Shown here: positions 51,060-63,752 of the stretch, one piece after another | How the letters are laid out: the number at the start of each line of letters is the position of its first letter | How positions within the stretch are numbered: the first letter of the stretch is position 1 | DNA from: Dromaius novaehollandiae | Taxonomy: Eukaryota > Chordata > Aves > Casuariiformes > Dromaiidae | Assembly: GCF_036370855.1 (NCBI RefSeq) | Contig: NC_088117.1 | Coordinates: forward strand, 4,774,001-4,838,000 | Length of the DNA: 64,000 nucleotides | Direction: 5' to 3' | The notes under the pieces: generated by a model | What the model saw: the letters and a program-made list of their open reading frames with translations, nothing else | What the model was told of the DNA's origin: nothing | The model's database searches: none | Program-made: the position numbers and the translations under genes

Positions 51060-51120
51060 ATTTGAAAATTTATTTCAAATCAAAACATCAAAACATCATT
51101 TTGAAAGTAAACTTTTTTGA
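51060..51120. repeat. Degenerate AAAATGTTT/AAACATTTT-type repeat
   Basis: TTTGAAAATTTATTTCAAAT, then ATCAAAAC twice in tandem, then ATCATTTTGAAAG, with further TTTTTTGAAAC. Mixed inverted and direct copies of a CATTTTGAAA-like word recall old AT-rich palindromic repeats in sauropsid DNA. Similar words occur near 30060-30105 and 55675-55740. Confidence 0.35.
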
Positions 51121-53569
51121 AACAGGAGTCTATTGATAACTTCAGCTCTCCCCATCTGAACAGACAGGCAAATTTACCATGCAGGGAAAGATGACTGTGC
51201 TCATTAGAACAGCACCTTCCTGCAACTGAGATGGTCAGAAAATGCATTTTGCATACGTTGGGGAAAAAAAATTTCTGTACTTGAAAATCTGGTGCAAATG
51301 TGTGGCTCCAGGGAGCCACAGCATTAATACACTAGTATTCAGCTGGGTTTTTTTTGACATGCTGTTATAAGAACTTGATCCCTGGGAGATATGGGACTTG
51401 AATTTATTTTTCTTACAGAAAAGTGAATTTAATCAGTGAAACATAAGATCAAATTGCAACACAGCATTAACAAAAGTTTAAATAGCATCTTTCTAGCATA
51501 CTGCCATTTCAGAAAGCTGCACTGTGTTCTTCCCAGGAAGACTGACTTTTAAATATTTATAGGATCAAATGCTATTGGCAGAGGATTTGCTTGACCTTTT
51601 CCCTGCCAACAGAGTATAGCTCTATAGTGTCTTTACTAGTATTTTAACTGTGCTTATTTTTAAATATGGCAGTTATCAGTGATTGAGGCCAGCTTTGGAG
51701 ACCAGCAGAACACAAAGACAGACTCAGCTTCATCATATCATGAACAGGGGCTTTTGGATCTATACCCTCAGTACAGGCTCTAAAGTTGTCTGATGTGCCA
51801 TACGATAAAAAGAATTAATGAAGTAACACTTTTCTAATAGTTTGTTGTACCAGCTCTCCAGCCGCTCATATTAGATTGTGTTCTTACTGAAATCATAAGA
51901 TGGATTCACAGCATCTCAGCTAACCTTACAGTATCACACCAGCTAAGTCGATTTTGCCTCGATTTAACACACCTCAATCTGCATACACTGGGAAAGCGAG
52001 GATTGTTCAAATATCAAACATAAGCCCACTGTCATTGTTCTAGATATACCAACAAGAAAAGAAATCTTTCTGTAATAAAGCTGGGATACTAATTTAAATA
52101 CAAAGTTAAACAAGCTTTGGAGACTGATCTTCCAAACTTTCAATTATAGGATAAGATTTTTTTCTAAATAGAAACTGAAATATTACAGCCCTCACTACAC
52201 ATATTCAACTGGCAAGATGCTGAAGATGCTAAGCTAGCAATTCTTCTCTACCAGAAAAGCTTTGAATATCACTACTGCACAGGATGAAAGAACACCATAT
52301 AGTGGTTTGTTTCTGTTAAATTATTCTCCAACTGAAGCTGGCATAGATTCAATGCTGTACAGCATGTTGGAGGAATGGCATCTCACAGAATAAAGCTTTA
52401 TCTACATAAAACCATTTAAGTGATGCTAAAAAACCCTGTGTATCATTTTATTAACCCCTTCTTCCACCACAGAAGAAGCAGAGAAACAATCATTTCCTGC
52501 TGATGGTAACAAATTTTACATGATTTACATGATTTGAGGTTTGAAGGAAAATCACTAATTTCACACACTAGTTATTACTTTAGTTTTCTGTACCCACTCT
52601 ACTGCTAGATTCCTATGACATAACAATATTAAGCCTAGTAAAGAAGTCCAAGAATAACCATAGCTGACAAATGAACAGATTAGAGCAAAGCAGGTATAAA
52701 ACATCACATGATTATTCTCCCTCTCCTACCACAGAGGGGACTTCATCTGACCCCATGGAGACATCACTGAAGAAAGCAACATCAGCACAACGCTCTAAAG
52801 TGATACCAACTAGATCTTGAGGAGTTTAAGCATCTTTTTCCCATTGAAACCCGTGAATTGTGCTCCTAAATGTCTTTAGAGCTCTGGAACAGAGTTCAGA
52901 GAGGCACCCGGCAACACCTTATCCAACTGAGGCCACTATTCCCTCTGGGTTAACTGGCGTCTTTAAGGGGTCAAGTCAGAGCTGTGTAGAGAAAACTTGC
53001 TAATTTATTTTGTTCTTGAATGGCAAAAAATCTTACGAGGCTCTAAGCAATTTTCTCAGTAGAAATAACATTTCAATTCCTGAGAAGGGAGCAGGGGAGG
53101 GAAAGGATGTTTTCTGTTTTGTTTTTATATTAGTTTCCATTCAGGTGTCTGTTAAACTGATTTCAGTGTGTGATGCATTCTGTATTTAAGCAACAGTGTG
53201 TTGTATCTTAGATGTCATTTCATTTAACACCTTCTGAAAGAAATTCACATTATCACAATTCACCCTATCTGCTGTTAATTCTGAACATAAGTAGAATATA
53301 TTAATCAATGCCAGAGGCAAAGGAACCCAACATAAATTAACTAGCTGCATTAAGGAATAAGTGATTGCTCCATAATACACTGCACACAGAAGATGAGTTT
53401 TTCTTTTCCTGGCACTCATCATAAGTGAACTTTTATCATGACAGACAGAACTTCAAAAGGTTTCAATTGATTAAAAGCAAGAACAAATCACAACTCCCCT
53501 TCTCATTCCCTCAAAAAGATTAATGTAAAGCACCTTGGGATTTGTCTACATGAAAAGCTTCATATAAAA

Positions 53570-53800
53570 TAATCATTGTAAAATGCTTGCCAGCATTTGT
53601 CAGCTATTCGGAGGACAGCATTTGACATCTCTATTAAAACCTTTCTCGATTAGTATTCCATTCAGCATCAGTAAATGATAAGTGTCAAGCCGTCACAACA
53701 GAGTCCCAGCTGATGCAACTGAAAAAGAATCTAATGCAAATTCCAGCAGGCTTCGGATGTATTAAAAATAATTCCCCAGTTAGAGCCTAACTTTATTTGC
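53570..53800. promoter_or_regulatory. Possible conserved enhancer-like element
   Basis: Repeat-free sequence with the octamer ATGCAAAT at 53734-53741, CTCGATTAGTATTCCATTC, and TGCTGACAGATG near 53799. The motif mix (POU, homeodomain, TEAD-like ATTCC, MAF half-site) resembles developmental enhancers. Conservation cannot be shown from one sequence. Confidence 0.2.
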
Positions 53801-54125
53801 TGACAGATGCTTTTGAAAACAAGCTAACTTTTGAAGCCAGCAAATGGTAATCACACAGGCAATAGAGGCTGCATCAGTGGAATAAGCACAGCAAACACAA
53901 ATAAGACTCCTTATTTCTAAATGAAACTTGAGCACATCTGCCAATATCAACAGGCACTGCACCACTGTCTTTTGGAGGTTCGTCTGCTTGTGTAAGCTGT
54001 CCCAATTCTGCGGCTGCAGGGAAAAGCTGCTTTCAAATTTCACCTACATCAGCAGCGAGGAGTAATGTCACAAAAACAGAATTAGTTCCAGTTTATATCC
54101 AGATTACTGAGCTTGAAGCCCTTGA

Positions 54126-54250
54126 AATTTTAATTTTCCCATGAGTGAAATGAAGATAAATAATACCTGCCTGCCATAAGAAGGAATTGGGCTGTCTCAT
54201 TAATATTTGCTCAGTGTTTGAGAAGTTCTAATGCTAAGTAATGACAACTC
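54126..54250 (+). mobile_element. MIR-like SINE relic
   Basis: TTTTCCCATGAGTGAAATGA, AGATAAATAATACCTGCCTG, then AATTGGGCTGTCTCATTAAT and GTTTGAGAAGTTCTAATGCT follow the MIR order 'TTCCTCATCTGTAAAATGGGGATAATAATACCTGCCT...GTTGTGAGGATTAAAT...'. Confidence 0.65.
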
Positions 54251-54289
54251 AAATACTATAATTTTGTCTCAAGTTCATCCTGTGCATAA

Positions 54290-54332
54290 TGCCACTGATT
54301 TCAATTGACTTGCACCAAAAGATGTCTGGTCA
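54290..54332. repeat. Relic of palindromic sauropsid repeat
   Basis: CCACTGATTTCAATTGACTT, GCACCAAAAGATGTCTGGT corresponds to the recurring 'CACTGACTTCAATGGAGTTACACCAGAGATGAATCTGG' type arm of the same repeat group as at 13681, 19880, 61995 and 63662. Confidence 0.45.
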
Positions 54333-54924
54333 GCACTTCCCCCCCCAAGCACACTGGTGCACAGAAGTTACTAAACAGCAAAATGGATTCCTGTATTTTC
54401 TACTCCTGCCAAATACAACACAGATGGCTTCTTTGGCATGCAGCCAAGCAGACACAGCTCTTCTTACCTGGCACCAAATTCCCATGCCAGTGCACCGCTC
54501 AGCTGCCTGAACTCACCTTCATACACAAAAACAAGATATTTAAAACCAAAGGGAATCAAAAGTAAATTTCATTTCCCTTCCCATTTACCAGCCTACAGGA
54601 GGAAAAAGCTTTTGCTTCAGGCTTTCTTATTAGAGCTTCCCTTATACAGCTGGACTGTACCAGCTGCTGGTATACAGCTGGAGTGTTAGCACTGGAACCA
54701 TTATTTGGTTTGCAACACACCTGTAGAGCCAAGAACTGTAGACATGAAACACAGGAAAACACGTCACACTAGGAAAGGTGAGAAATAGGGTTGCTGGCAA
54801 GATTTGGGTCAAAGCAAGCCAGCAAAGGTAGGCTGTATTCTCCATAATCAATACATCGCCATCAATAGAAGTGGGGAAAGGAACGGTAATGCAGCAATTC
54901 AGATTCAAAAGCTCAAGGAAAACC

Positions 54925-55005
54925 CCTATGTGACCTTGGCTAAGTCACACACCCTCACATTCAAAAAGTAATTTTCTTTATAAAAATGGTCATCTTGAAT
55001 ACCAC
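54925..55005 (+). mobile_element. MIR-like SINE relic, 5' half
   Basis: CCTATGTGACCTTGGCTAAG then TCACACACCCTCACATTC match the MIR hallmark 'TGTGTGACCTTGGGCAAGTCACTTAACCTCTC'. A TTTCTTTATAAAAATGGTCAT part equals 'TTTCCTCATCTGTAAAATGGGGAT'. Confidence 0.65.
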
Positions 55006-58000
55006 TATCAGCTATTGCTTAAAATCCCACCAATGCCTCAGTTTACCACTTAAACTCTACAGATATTTTAGCTGCACTTCTATACATTACCAAAAAACAC
55101 TTAGTCTTGGCAGCGAGTTGCTTGCTGCCTATCTTCTTGCTGTGCCTGAATGAGATCAATTCTAGATAATGCTCCTGTTGGAGGAATTATCATCAGGACA
55201 TACAACATGGAAAAAAGTCTCTGCACAGAATACACTAAGAATCAAAAAATTATTTTCAAAGATAAGCAGAGGAAGAGGTTCTTTTCACACACAGTGGCCT
55301 AATGTTTAGACGCCTAACCAAAACAAAACGTTCAGGTCTTCTGAACGGACATGAACACCTCTCAGCAAAGACATGACCACCAGCCATAGACTATTCCTAT
55401 GCAGTTTTGGTTTTGCAGCTGTGCTTCTTTAGCTTACCCGTAAAAATAAGAGTTGAGAGATCCTCAGAGGCTACAATAACAAGGAACAATCAATAGAAGC
55501 ATAGTATCTATCTTCAATAGAAGACTAGTTTTAGCCAATAGCTACATTTAGTTTCTTTCCTCACTGAATAAGAAAAAATCCTGTTACACTGATTTCTTGT
55601 ATTTTTAAATGAAAAAAGGGACGTGCTGGGGATTAACATAAGTGAAAAAGGACCAAAACCTCATAATTCTGGAACAAAATGTCCTGGAACACAATGGAAA
55701 ATTTAGATTTGAATCAAGATTCATTTTCACAGTGAGTATTTTTTCATTTTCTGTTCAAGCAGTCAAAAGAAAAAAATAGCACATTTAATGAAAAAATAAG
55801 CTGAATCCCACAATGTCAGAGTATGAATGTGGAAAATACCTCAAGGTAAATAACAAATCAGCCAGAGGGATGTAATAAAAAAGAGGCCACACATATGAAG
55901 CCACTTCATGAAAGTGGGACTGCAGGACAGCAGAAAGTGGATGGACTGAAACAGGGGGCCATGGAGGAGGGCTGGAACTTTAGAGACAAAGAAAAGTATT
56001 GATCACCACTTGGCTTGCATAGCTGGGCCTGATGAACTCTAAAATATTTCAATATACAGTCTGATTCATAGGACCAAGGGCTTAAATTTGTAGGTACATG
56101 AAAAAGGTAATATGTAATTAGTATAAGCAACAGAATTATGACAATCTGGCCTATTGCCACTTTGCTTAATGAAAAGCACACTTCCTCCCTCCTCTAACAC
56201 ATCCACATTTCAATCCAGGTGGTGATATTTTACCCATAGCCACTGATCAGTAGACTTTAACCACAAAAAGCTGCAAAGATTTATCTTAAATCAAGCTGAA
56301 TGCCCTCCACCCCAAAACATTTACGTAACCCAATCCTCCTTCCCTGCAAAAGTCCTCTATGCATATCATTCACAGAAAGTTTCAAATAAAGGGTTGGACA
56401 CTCATGGATAGCAAGAATATTTGCAGCTACAACAAGGGTTTTTCCAAAGTGCCAGTATTTTTTGTAAGGAGTTTAATCTTCTCATAGACCAATTCAAAAA
56501 CCAGGCACTGAGTATTGGAGTTAGGAATAACCTCAAATTACTCCACAGCTGTCCACACAGGCTCTCACTGTTCCTTAAAACAGCTGGTATTAGCCACTAT
56601 CAAACAATTCAATATAAAACAAGCTTTGTGTGTCAATCCATACATGAATTACCCTATCTTTTATAGTCTCCACAGGTTAACTTTTTCAAAATGGAATTTT
56701 ATAGCTAGAAGAATGCAATTCCTCCCACCAAACTCCCTTTACCATGAATTACACCAGACTGCAAAATAAATCATCAACTCAAGACTCTTACGTGTGCACT
56801 TCCAGTGCAAAATTGCTGACGAGGCCAACACTTCAATAGCAGAAGAAATTAGAACCAGGTTTTCCTCTCCACGTGAGAGCTTCATGTTGAGATTGTTACT
56901 GCAACATTCATAAATCTTGCCAAAAGCATAAGGAATCGAGTTACAACTCTGGAAGCGGTTAAGTGAAAACTACATAGAATAAGAAAAGAGTCATGTGTTG
57001 TTGATAGAGGGCCTCTGCCCACCAGGTCTTTGCCAGCAGGCAAGGCTACAGTGTCAACCCACCTTCGCTGGCGCCAGGGTCACAGCACAGCCAGCTCCAG
57101 CAGCACGGAGACGCTGTTCCCCATGGCAGTGCTGAAATACCGAGGAGCAGGAAAGGGCTGACGGACCCAAAAATGTGAGAAATGAACCCATTAATGGGCA
57201 GTCAGGAGGTGGTGGCTTCCCCAGTTCTTCAGCAACTTTGTGTGCAGTGAGCTCCTAACTTATAAGAGCTGGGTCTCCAGCTTACTATGTTCTCAAAAAA
57301 ACCACTATAGTCAAGTAACATGTTCACACTGAGTAAACTCCTGAAACGATACAGGATCCAGGTTTATTTGTAATCTCAGAGGATTGCTGTTAATCAGCAC
57401 CAGAATTAAAAGTCTGAAAACTGGAAACTTTAGCTCTGTATTCTAAATCAGCTAGTGCAACTGAAAATCCCATTTTGTCCCAGTCCTGCTCACCTTTTCA
57501 GTACAGAACTATTAAACATCAACCTGTACTTTCACTATGAAACTGATCTACGCCAGCTTTAACGATTGACATTTGAGATGATTAAGCTTTCTAAAGACAG
57601 TACGAGCATCAGTAGCAGAAACAAACTATCTTTGCATTGAGACATCTTCAGCATGTGAAAAGTAGGAATTGCAATGAGCGTCAGTCCATCTTTCAGACTA
57701 TGGTTCAGACAATACCACTAGGAGAAGAAATTACGGTCATACTACCAAATTTATCAAAGATTATAATGAATCTTTTGAAAAGCCTCTAGAGATTATGGAA
57801 AATACACACTTTTATTCATCATCCTTCAAATCTAAGTTGTTTTCATTCCAAGCTGGGACAAATATTTAAGAAGTTTAGGGCCCCTCCCTCCATTTTATCA
57901 AAACATGAGACATTGAGAAATGAGACAGTCAGGAAACTTCAGAAAAACTGGACAGAATTCAGATATGAACTAGAAAGCATTAAAAGGTCAAAGAGGAAGA

Positions 58001-59839
58001 GCACAACAGCATGTCTTAAGTACATAAATAGTAGTTTCAAAGAGGAATGAAGTAACACTGCTCTACAGAGCCACTGAGGACAGGGCTGCTTAAGTTAAAG
58101 CAAAGAAGATCCTTGCTAGGCGTTAGGAGTTAGGAATAAAGAAGATAAAGCACTGGGGAGAAGTTTCTAGTAGAAAGGCTGAAACGTTCCTCCCTTCTCT
58201 CCACCCTCTGCCTTCCAGAAATAGTATTTTCCATCAGAAGAATGCTAACTCTGAACATCACAGTTAATTTCCATCACAGCTGTTACTCAGAGACAAAGCA
58301 AGTCTCAGCACTGAGTGACATGAGCTGTACGGAAGGACCAAGGCAAAAAAGAAGTTGCACCACAAGACAAGACCCAAAGGTATGATGGACACTGCTATGG
58401 TGTTTGGTAAATACCACCGAATTTAATCCAACAGATGTTTTAACTGTAAAGCAAAACATGAGCAAAACTCAAAGGACAAAAAAATCTGATCAGAGGAAAA
58501 CAAAAGGTGTAGAACAGATCAAGCAGATACTATGCTACGCAGTTTTTAATTTACTTGAATTCACTGCACAGAAAATGCCGAGAGGCTGACCTGGCACAAA
58601 TTAGCACTGCAACAACTCTGGGTTTTAAAAAAAATTGTTAAAAGTGTCTGTTGAACATTCACATCTGCTAACAATGGTAAGAATAGAAAGGCAAGTAAGG
58701 AATGGTTTGCTCTTAGTTCTTTTTATTGTTTGCCAGCCTAACTCACTGTAGTGCAGATATTTTCCTCTGAACTCTGCTTTTAGGCAGATTGTATGTATTC
58801 TTATATCACAAGTACTAAGAGGCCATTTCAATACGATGTAGTTTAACAGCCGATTATACGTACTGGCCTACACACTGCCGACAGGTTTCTCTTGCTTCGC
58901 TTCCATGCTCCTCTACTGAGAACAGTTTTAACCATGACATCGTTACACAGTTCCATCAACTTAAAACAGGATCCCCCCTTTCTTTTTCCTATTCCTCATG
59001 GTTCTTTGGCACCAGTTCCAGGAGCTTTAACACAGCCAGCAGATCTCTAAAGACAGCAGCTCCTTCAGAGGCTTACGCCATTGAAATTAAAGCACATCTG
59101 GAGAAACAGAACAGCAATTCTAATTTTTTCATCTCCAAAGGGAAAGGAGCTTAATCTCCCACTGTGGTAACTATGCATTAAGTACTGATGTTGACATCAG
59201 CGTTATCTGACAGACTACATTCGCAGCTACTTTTATTAAATTCTCTCTCTGTTACCGTACTACCTGAACACTGCCTCCACAGAATTAATCCTCACAGTGC
59301 CCCCCATAAAAGGTGAATAACAAAATTTCCCAGTCTTGTACAGACCTTGCCAGAAGAGCTTCAAAGAAAAAAAATTCCTTATGAAATGCCACTCAGACTC
59401 TTCCCCCTCTCTAAGAATATATGTGCACACACACCATTGTGGAAAGCAAAGGCTTCTCCAGTGCAAAACTGCACGTTTAGTCAGCTATGGAGAAACTTAT
59501 AGATCATGAAGGACAAAGCACAAATGGTTAGGACACTCATCTGAAGTGTTAGTGAACAGGCTTCTTTTATTTATTGTCTGTAGAGAGGGGTTTTTTTATT
59601 TGAACCTTAGGACTAGAGTCAGGGTCCCAGAATTAAGGTCATAAGAGGAAGCAAGTTCACTCCACCCTAGACAATCCTATATACTTGGATTTTATTTGGA
59701 ACAGTGGAGAACTCGTGTAGTGAAAGATAAAAAAGCTGTAAGCAGTCCTAGCTCATAATTTCTGTTCATAGACTCAGAGGTCAGAACTGCAGATGCTGTG
59801 AAAAAGTAGGTTCCATTCAAGATGGTGCCAGACTTGGTG
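55006..59839. other. Non-coding sequence, no gene recognised
   Basis: Unique AT-rich sequence. The only interspersed-repeat hints are AAAATGTTCC/GGAAAATTT-like words near 55675-55740. A somewhat GC-rich stretch lies at 57020-57180. No protein is recognised. Confidence 0.5.
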
Positions 59840-59985
59840 TCAACAGGCTGATACTTATCCTAATGTGCCACTGACTTGACTCAAAATTTATGGCATATCA
59901 TTTCATATCTCTCTGCTCTAGTCTCTCATTTGTAAAACAGAAGTGAGACAAATTCCTTCGTAAGGATATTGTTGGAAGTCCTTCT
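59840..59985 (+). mobile_element. MIR-like SINE relic, 5' half
   Basis: TGCCACTGACTTGACTCAAA, ATCATTTCATATCTCTCTGC, CTCATTTGTAAAACAGAAGT then TTCGTAAGGATATTGTTGGA keep the MIR order 'TGCCACTTACTAGCTGTGTGACC...AAGTCATTTAACCTCTCTG...CTCATCTGTAAAATGG...TAGGGTTGTTGTGA'. Confidence 0.55.
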
Positions 59986-61994
59986 GCAGATTTCACTGTA
60001 GTCGTATGTTCCCCATCTGTAGCGTACTTTCTCCCATTTGACCACACATACATCGGAGACACTGTAACATACTAAAAGTGAACATACTTGCTTTCAGTGC
60101 AGTCAACCATGTTACTTTTAATCATCTTCAGCAGGGACTGTGTCCCTAAACTCACACCTGAGAAACTTCTGCAGGACTTATTCTCAAACCATCACTCTAC
60201 CTTCTCTTCAGTGGTTCCTAAAGCCATTTTCTAGTACTGCAGATTCTAGACTTGTGTGTTACAAAGAATGCAATTTCTGAAATTATCTCTAAGAAAAGAG
60301 AAACATTCTCGTGTTTGCAGAGAAATTCTATACTTTCAGGAAGCTTTTCTCAGTCTGCTTTTGCTTTCCTCCATTTCACTGGTAATGGCTACTCCCCTGT
60401 GCACCATCGTAAATAGTTTCTGTACACTGGCTTTGGTTATGCTTTTCAAATATCTCAGGCATTATCCTGTCCCTAAATACAGATATGCCTATTTGTTTCA
60501 TATCCCTAAAGATGAACCCTTTCATCCCCATGTTCATATTTTTTTCCCCGAATTACCCAGTAGCAATCTGGCAAAAGAGTTCCTAAACGATATCCTAGGT
60601 GTGCTTTCTCCCCTAACCATAGAGAAGCTGGTAAGCCAAATACAGGTTTTTTTCCACAAGTGAGACATCAATGAGCAATGAAGCCAGTTATTTTCTGATA
60701 AGCATCGGTAACTTCTCACCCAGAAATAGTTCTATAGGACTTTGTCTGCACTACCAGAAGTCGCTCATGGTCTTTATTCCAAGCAAATAATTAGTTTTTA
60801 CTAAGAAAATTAATCCCTTAAAAGTAACAGTTGTGGTCATAACCACATACTTACTAGGACCTCACACAATACAAAGTTTTTGTGGCTTCCTTTAAATAAG
60901 TATTCTCAGTGTAACTGCTAACTTGGACAGCATTTTCAAAAAGCTGCATTTACCAAGAGGACTATAAAATAGCCAAACAACATGGCCTGCGATAATGATG
61001 CCCAGCTTTATAGTTCAGGCTTTTCACAGGCCTTCAAGGCATGAGAAGGCCTCAAGAGTTGGCCCTCTAGGTAAGCTGGTGCTGGAGGAAACTGTTTATG
61101 GGTATTGCCGATTTCTTTCGGAATGTCTTGTGGAACCCAGGGTGAGACCTCATGGGACATAATTCAGTCCTAAGAAATTCCATGGACGTGACCTCACCTT
61201 AGAAACTGCAGGTCTACATTTATTACACAACAGCTTCTGACTAAGCTTTTTATGAAGTGTGTAGTTAAGTTGTTTACAGTAAGGAAGGATGAGCTTTTTG
61301 AGCTCTTCTCCACAACCCGTCTCCTCCTCCCAAACTGCTACTTGTACCTCTGCCTGTCCCCTCAAGTTTCGATAAGTCATTTTTATATGACCAACACTTG
61401 AGGATCATGTCTCTGCTAAACATAGCTGCTTGGAAGCCAGATACTGATCGCAGCTCCAGGAAACGGTCAATGATTATTTTCATCCCAGTTTTTGGGAAGC
61501 ATCTTGGACTAGAACACTGCCTAATTTAGGTTTTGTTACAGTGAGCAAACTTGATGACCTTGATACACATGTTGATTCAAGCCACAAAAGAAATAAAATG
61601 GAAACAATCATGCCTAGTGACTCATCTCTGGCAAATAAAGTTCCATGCAGGGCTTTCAGCTGGCTAGAGAGATACTGAGATTCTGTAGGGCAGGAAAGTT
61701 CGTGTTATACTATATACATTTCACACAATGGCATATTAATCTTCATCAAGAAACTGTGCACAGAAAAGCACGTGGCTAGGCTACAAAGGCAAAAAACCCA
61801 AACCCACCAAATATTTGCTGCCTGGAAAAACTATTTCAAGGGTTACCAAATATTTAGTGGTTGTTAATTGTGCCAATGCTTTGAGGTTCTGCAGGACTCA
61901 TTTTCCAGTTTGTCAGAGTAGCAAAACCACACCACTTAAGATCACAGAAGTCAAATTTTGCCACTAATTGATATTACTGTGATGGTGTATACAT

Positions 61995-62110
61995 AAATGC
62001 AGACCCTCAGCTGGCTGAGAGTGATACAGATCCACTGAAATTAGAACTGTATGCAGTCACATAGATTTCCAAGGTCTTTGGCCCTATCAACTTCATTGAA
62101 GTTTTAGATT
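61995..62110. repeat. Relic of palindromic sauropsid repeat
   Basis: ATGCAGACCCTCAGCTGGCT, then GATCCACTGAAATTAGAACT and GTATGCAG recall 'CCAGATCCTCAGCTGGTGTAAAT...GCTCCATTGAAGTCAATGGAGCTATGC'. A second CAACTTCATTGAAGTTTTAG half follows. Confidence 0.45.
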
Positions 62111-63661
62111 TCTATCCTCCTAATTTCCGAATCAAGAGTCAGATTATCTACTCATGAGGCAATCTTTTTGGAAAAAGAAAAACTAAAACACAGCATTTGA
62201 GAAAGGCAGCTTCATGGAGGTGATTGTGGATTAAAAAAAAAAAAAAACAATTATTGAGTGTCCCCAATTATTTGTTCTGCTTTCTTTTGTTCCAGTGAGA
62301 TAGCTGTGGACATATTTTCATGGCTGTAAATAGCGAAGAGCTTTCCATTCGGATATAATCTTTACATTGAGTTCTGAAGCAAACAGCTACCTTCTGGGTT
62401 TTGGGGGGGGTATTAAAGGGAAATGCAAAGAAATAAGAAATTGCATTTTACTATCTGTTTTACCTCCTACTGTTCTGTATCATTAGACACTAACAGAGAC
62501 TAGTTTTACCTACTATAAAAGGAAATCCTATGATGTTCTGCACTGATTGACAGCATTTAAACCTGTTCAGTTAACATTTGCTGTTAACACCAGTCCTAAG
62601 TAGGCAGCTTTAATGTTTTTGAATCCTGACATGCCTGGTAAGTAGAAACAGGTAGGTGACTAATGAGAACTTGGTTCGCACTCATTCCTACCCCAGTGAC
62701 AAGCAATCAAGAATAACAGTTATACCCGTCTTTCTTACACAACTTTAGACTGGTATTCAACGAGGCTCAGCTTCCACGGTTTGAGTTCAAATCATTAATG
62801 CTTAGCATCTCTACATTTTATGCCTTCTCGAACTTCAGTGCTAGAAGGCATCTCCTCTACCTTTCCTAGTTTCCTACAGTAACAGACCTACGTTCCACAC
62901 ATTTTTCTGACGAAAAGCAGGCTACAAAACACTTTCATAAAACATGAAGAAAAACAAATAGATGCATTGCACCTCTAAGGGTATAGCTTATCTCTAGTGA
63001 TTTGCTGGCTTGAGTGGTGTTATATAGATACAGCCTAAACAGAGCCATCATTTGGCCTATCAGAATTTAATGCTATGGGCAAAACAAAGTAGACAGATTG
63101 AAGTTTGTCCACATTCAAGGCGAAATTCTGACGCAAAGTGACAAGCAAAACTTCTGACTACAGTTCTGTAAGATGGCATGCCGTTTATCTCAACATCCTA
63201 CAAATAAGCTAGAAAAGATTTCTTTTTATAGCAACTCAGCATAATTTAATGTCATGCACCCTACAAGGGAGAGAATCTGAGCGTTAGAGGATTAATAAAG
63301 CTAGCGTACAATGTTCCTCCATTCAGGATTGTGTAAGACGTACAAGAGTTTCCACTGCAAAGGCTGGCTAACTTTTTCCTTGGAAAAGCACTCAACCCAA
63401 ACCAGAAACAAAAGACACAGAACCACAAATCAGGCATCAACCACTGGGTCCTACACACATCACCTTTTCAGTCATGTTCAGGAGAGAATAATACTTTCCT
63501 AAAGTGTTTTAGCAGGGAAAAGGGAGCCAGTGAACCGGCTGAATAAACTTCCATATGTTAAGCACATCCTCCAAAGAAATACAAAGACTCCAAATGACCT
63601 TGTAATTTATGCAGAGAGAAGTAAAAGAGAATGAGAACTGATACAAGGAGGCTCTCTCCTA

Positions 63662-63752
63662 AAAGATGGGCCTCATCCAAAGCCTACCTAAATCAGCAGG
63701 AGTCTTTCCATCAACTTCAAAAGCACTTGTGCCAGATCCTATACAAAGAGTC
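63662..63752. repeat. Relic of palindromic sauropsid repeat
   Basis: TGGGCCTCATCCAAAGCCTA, AGGAGTCTTTCCATCAACTT, CAAAAGCACTTGTGCCAGAT corresponds to the 'GGGCCTGATCCAAAGCCCATTGAAGTCAATGGGAGTCTTTCCATTGACTTCAATGGGC' layout. The left half has lost most of its symmetry. Confidence 0.55.

Larger units (their letters stand above)
48111..54125. other. Non-coding sequence, no gene recognised
   Basis: AT-rich unique sequence. A weak MIR-like stretch may lie at 48412-48520. The longest open frame of the window is here (50346-50888 plus, 180 codons), overlapped by a 123-codon minus frame at 50036-50407; neither shows a known domain, and both read as chance. A palindrome-rich AT stretch lies at 51060-51120 and an enhancer-like block at 53570-53800. 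Confidence 0.5.

Noticed and set aside
60561-60630. Plus-strand exon ending in CTG|GTAAGC within the 60256-60663 frame
   Set aside because: The acceptor side (TTACCCAG) is acceptable, but the donor context is weaker and the encoded peptide is not recognised. Similar pairs are expected by chance.
61030-61070. Plus-strand 41-bp exon between TTTTCACAG and TAG|GTAAGC
   Set aside because: Short, with an ordinary acceptor and no further support.
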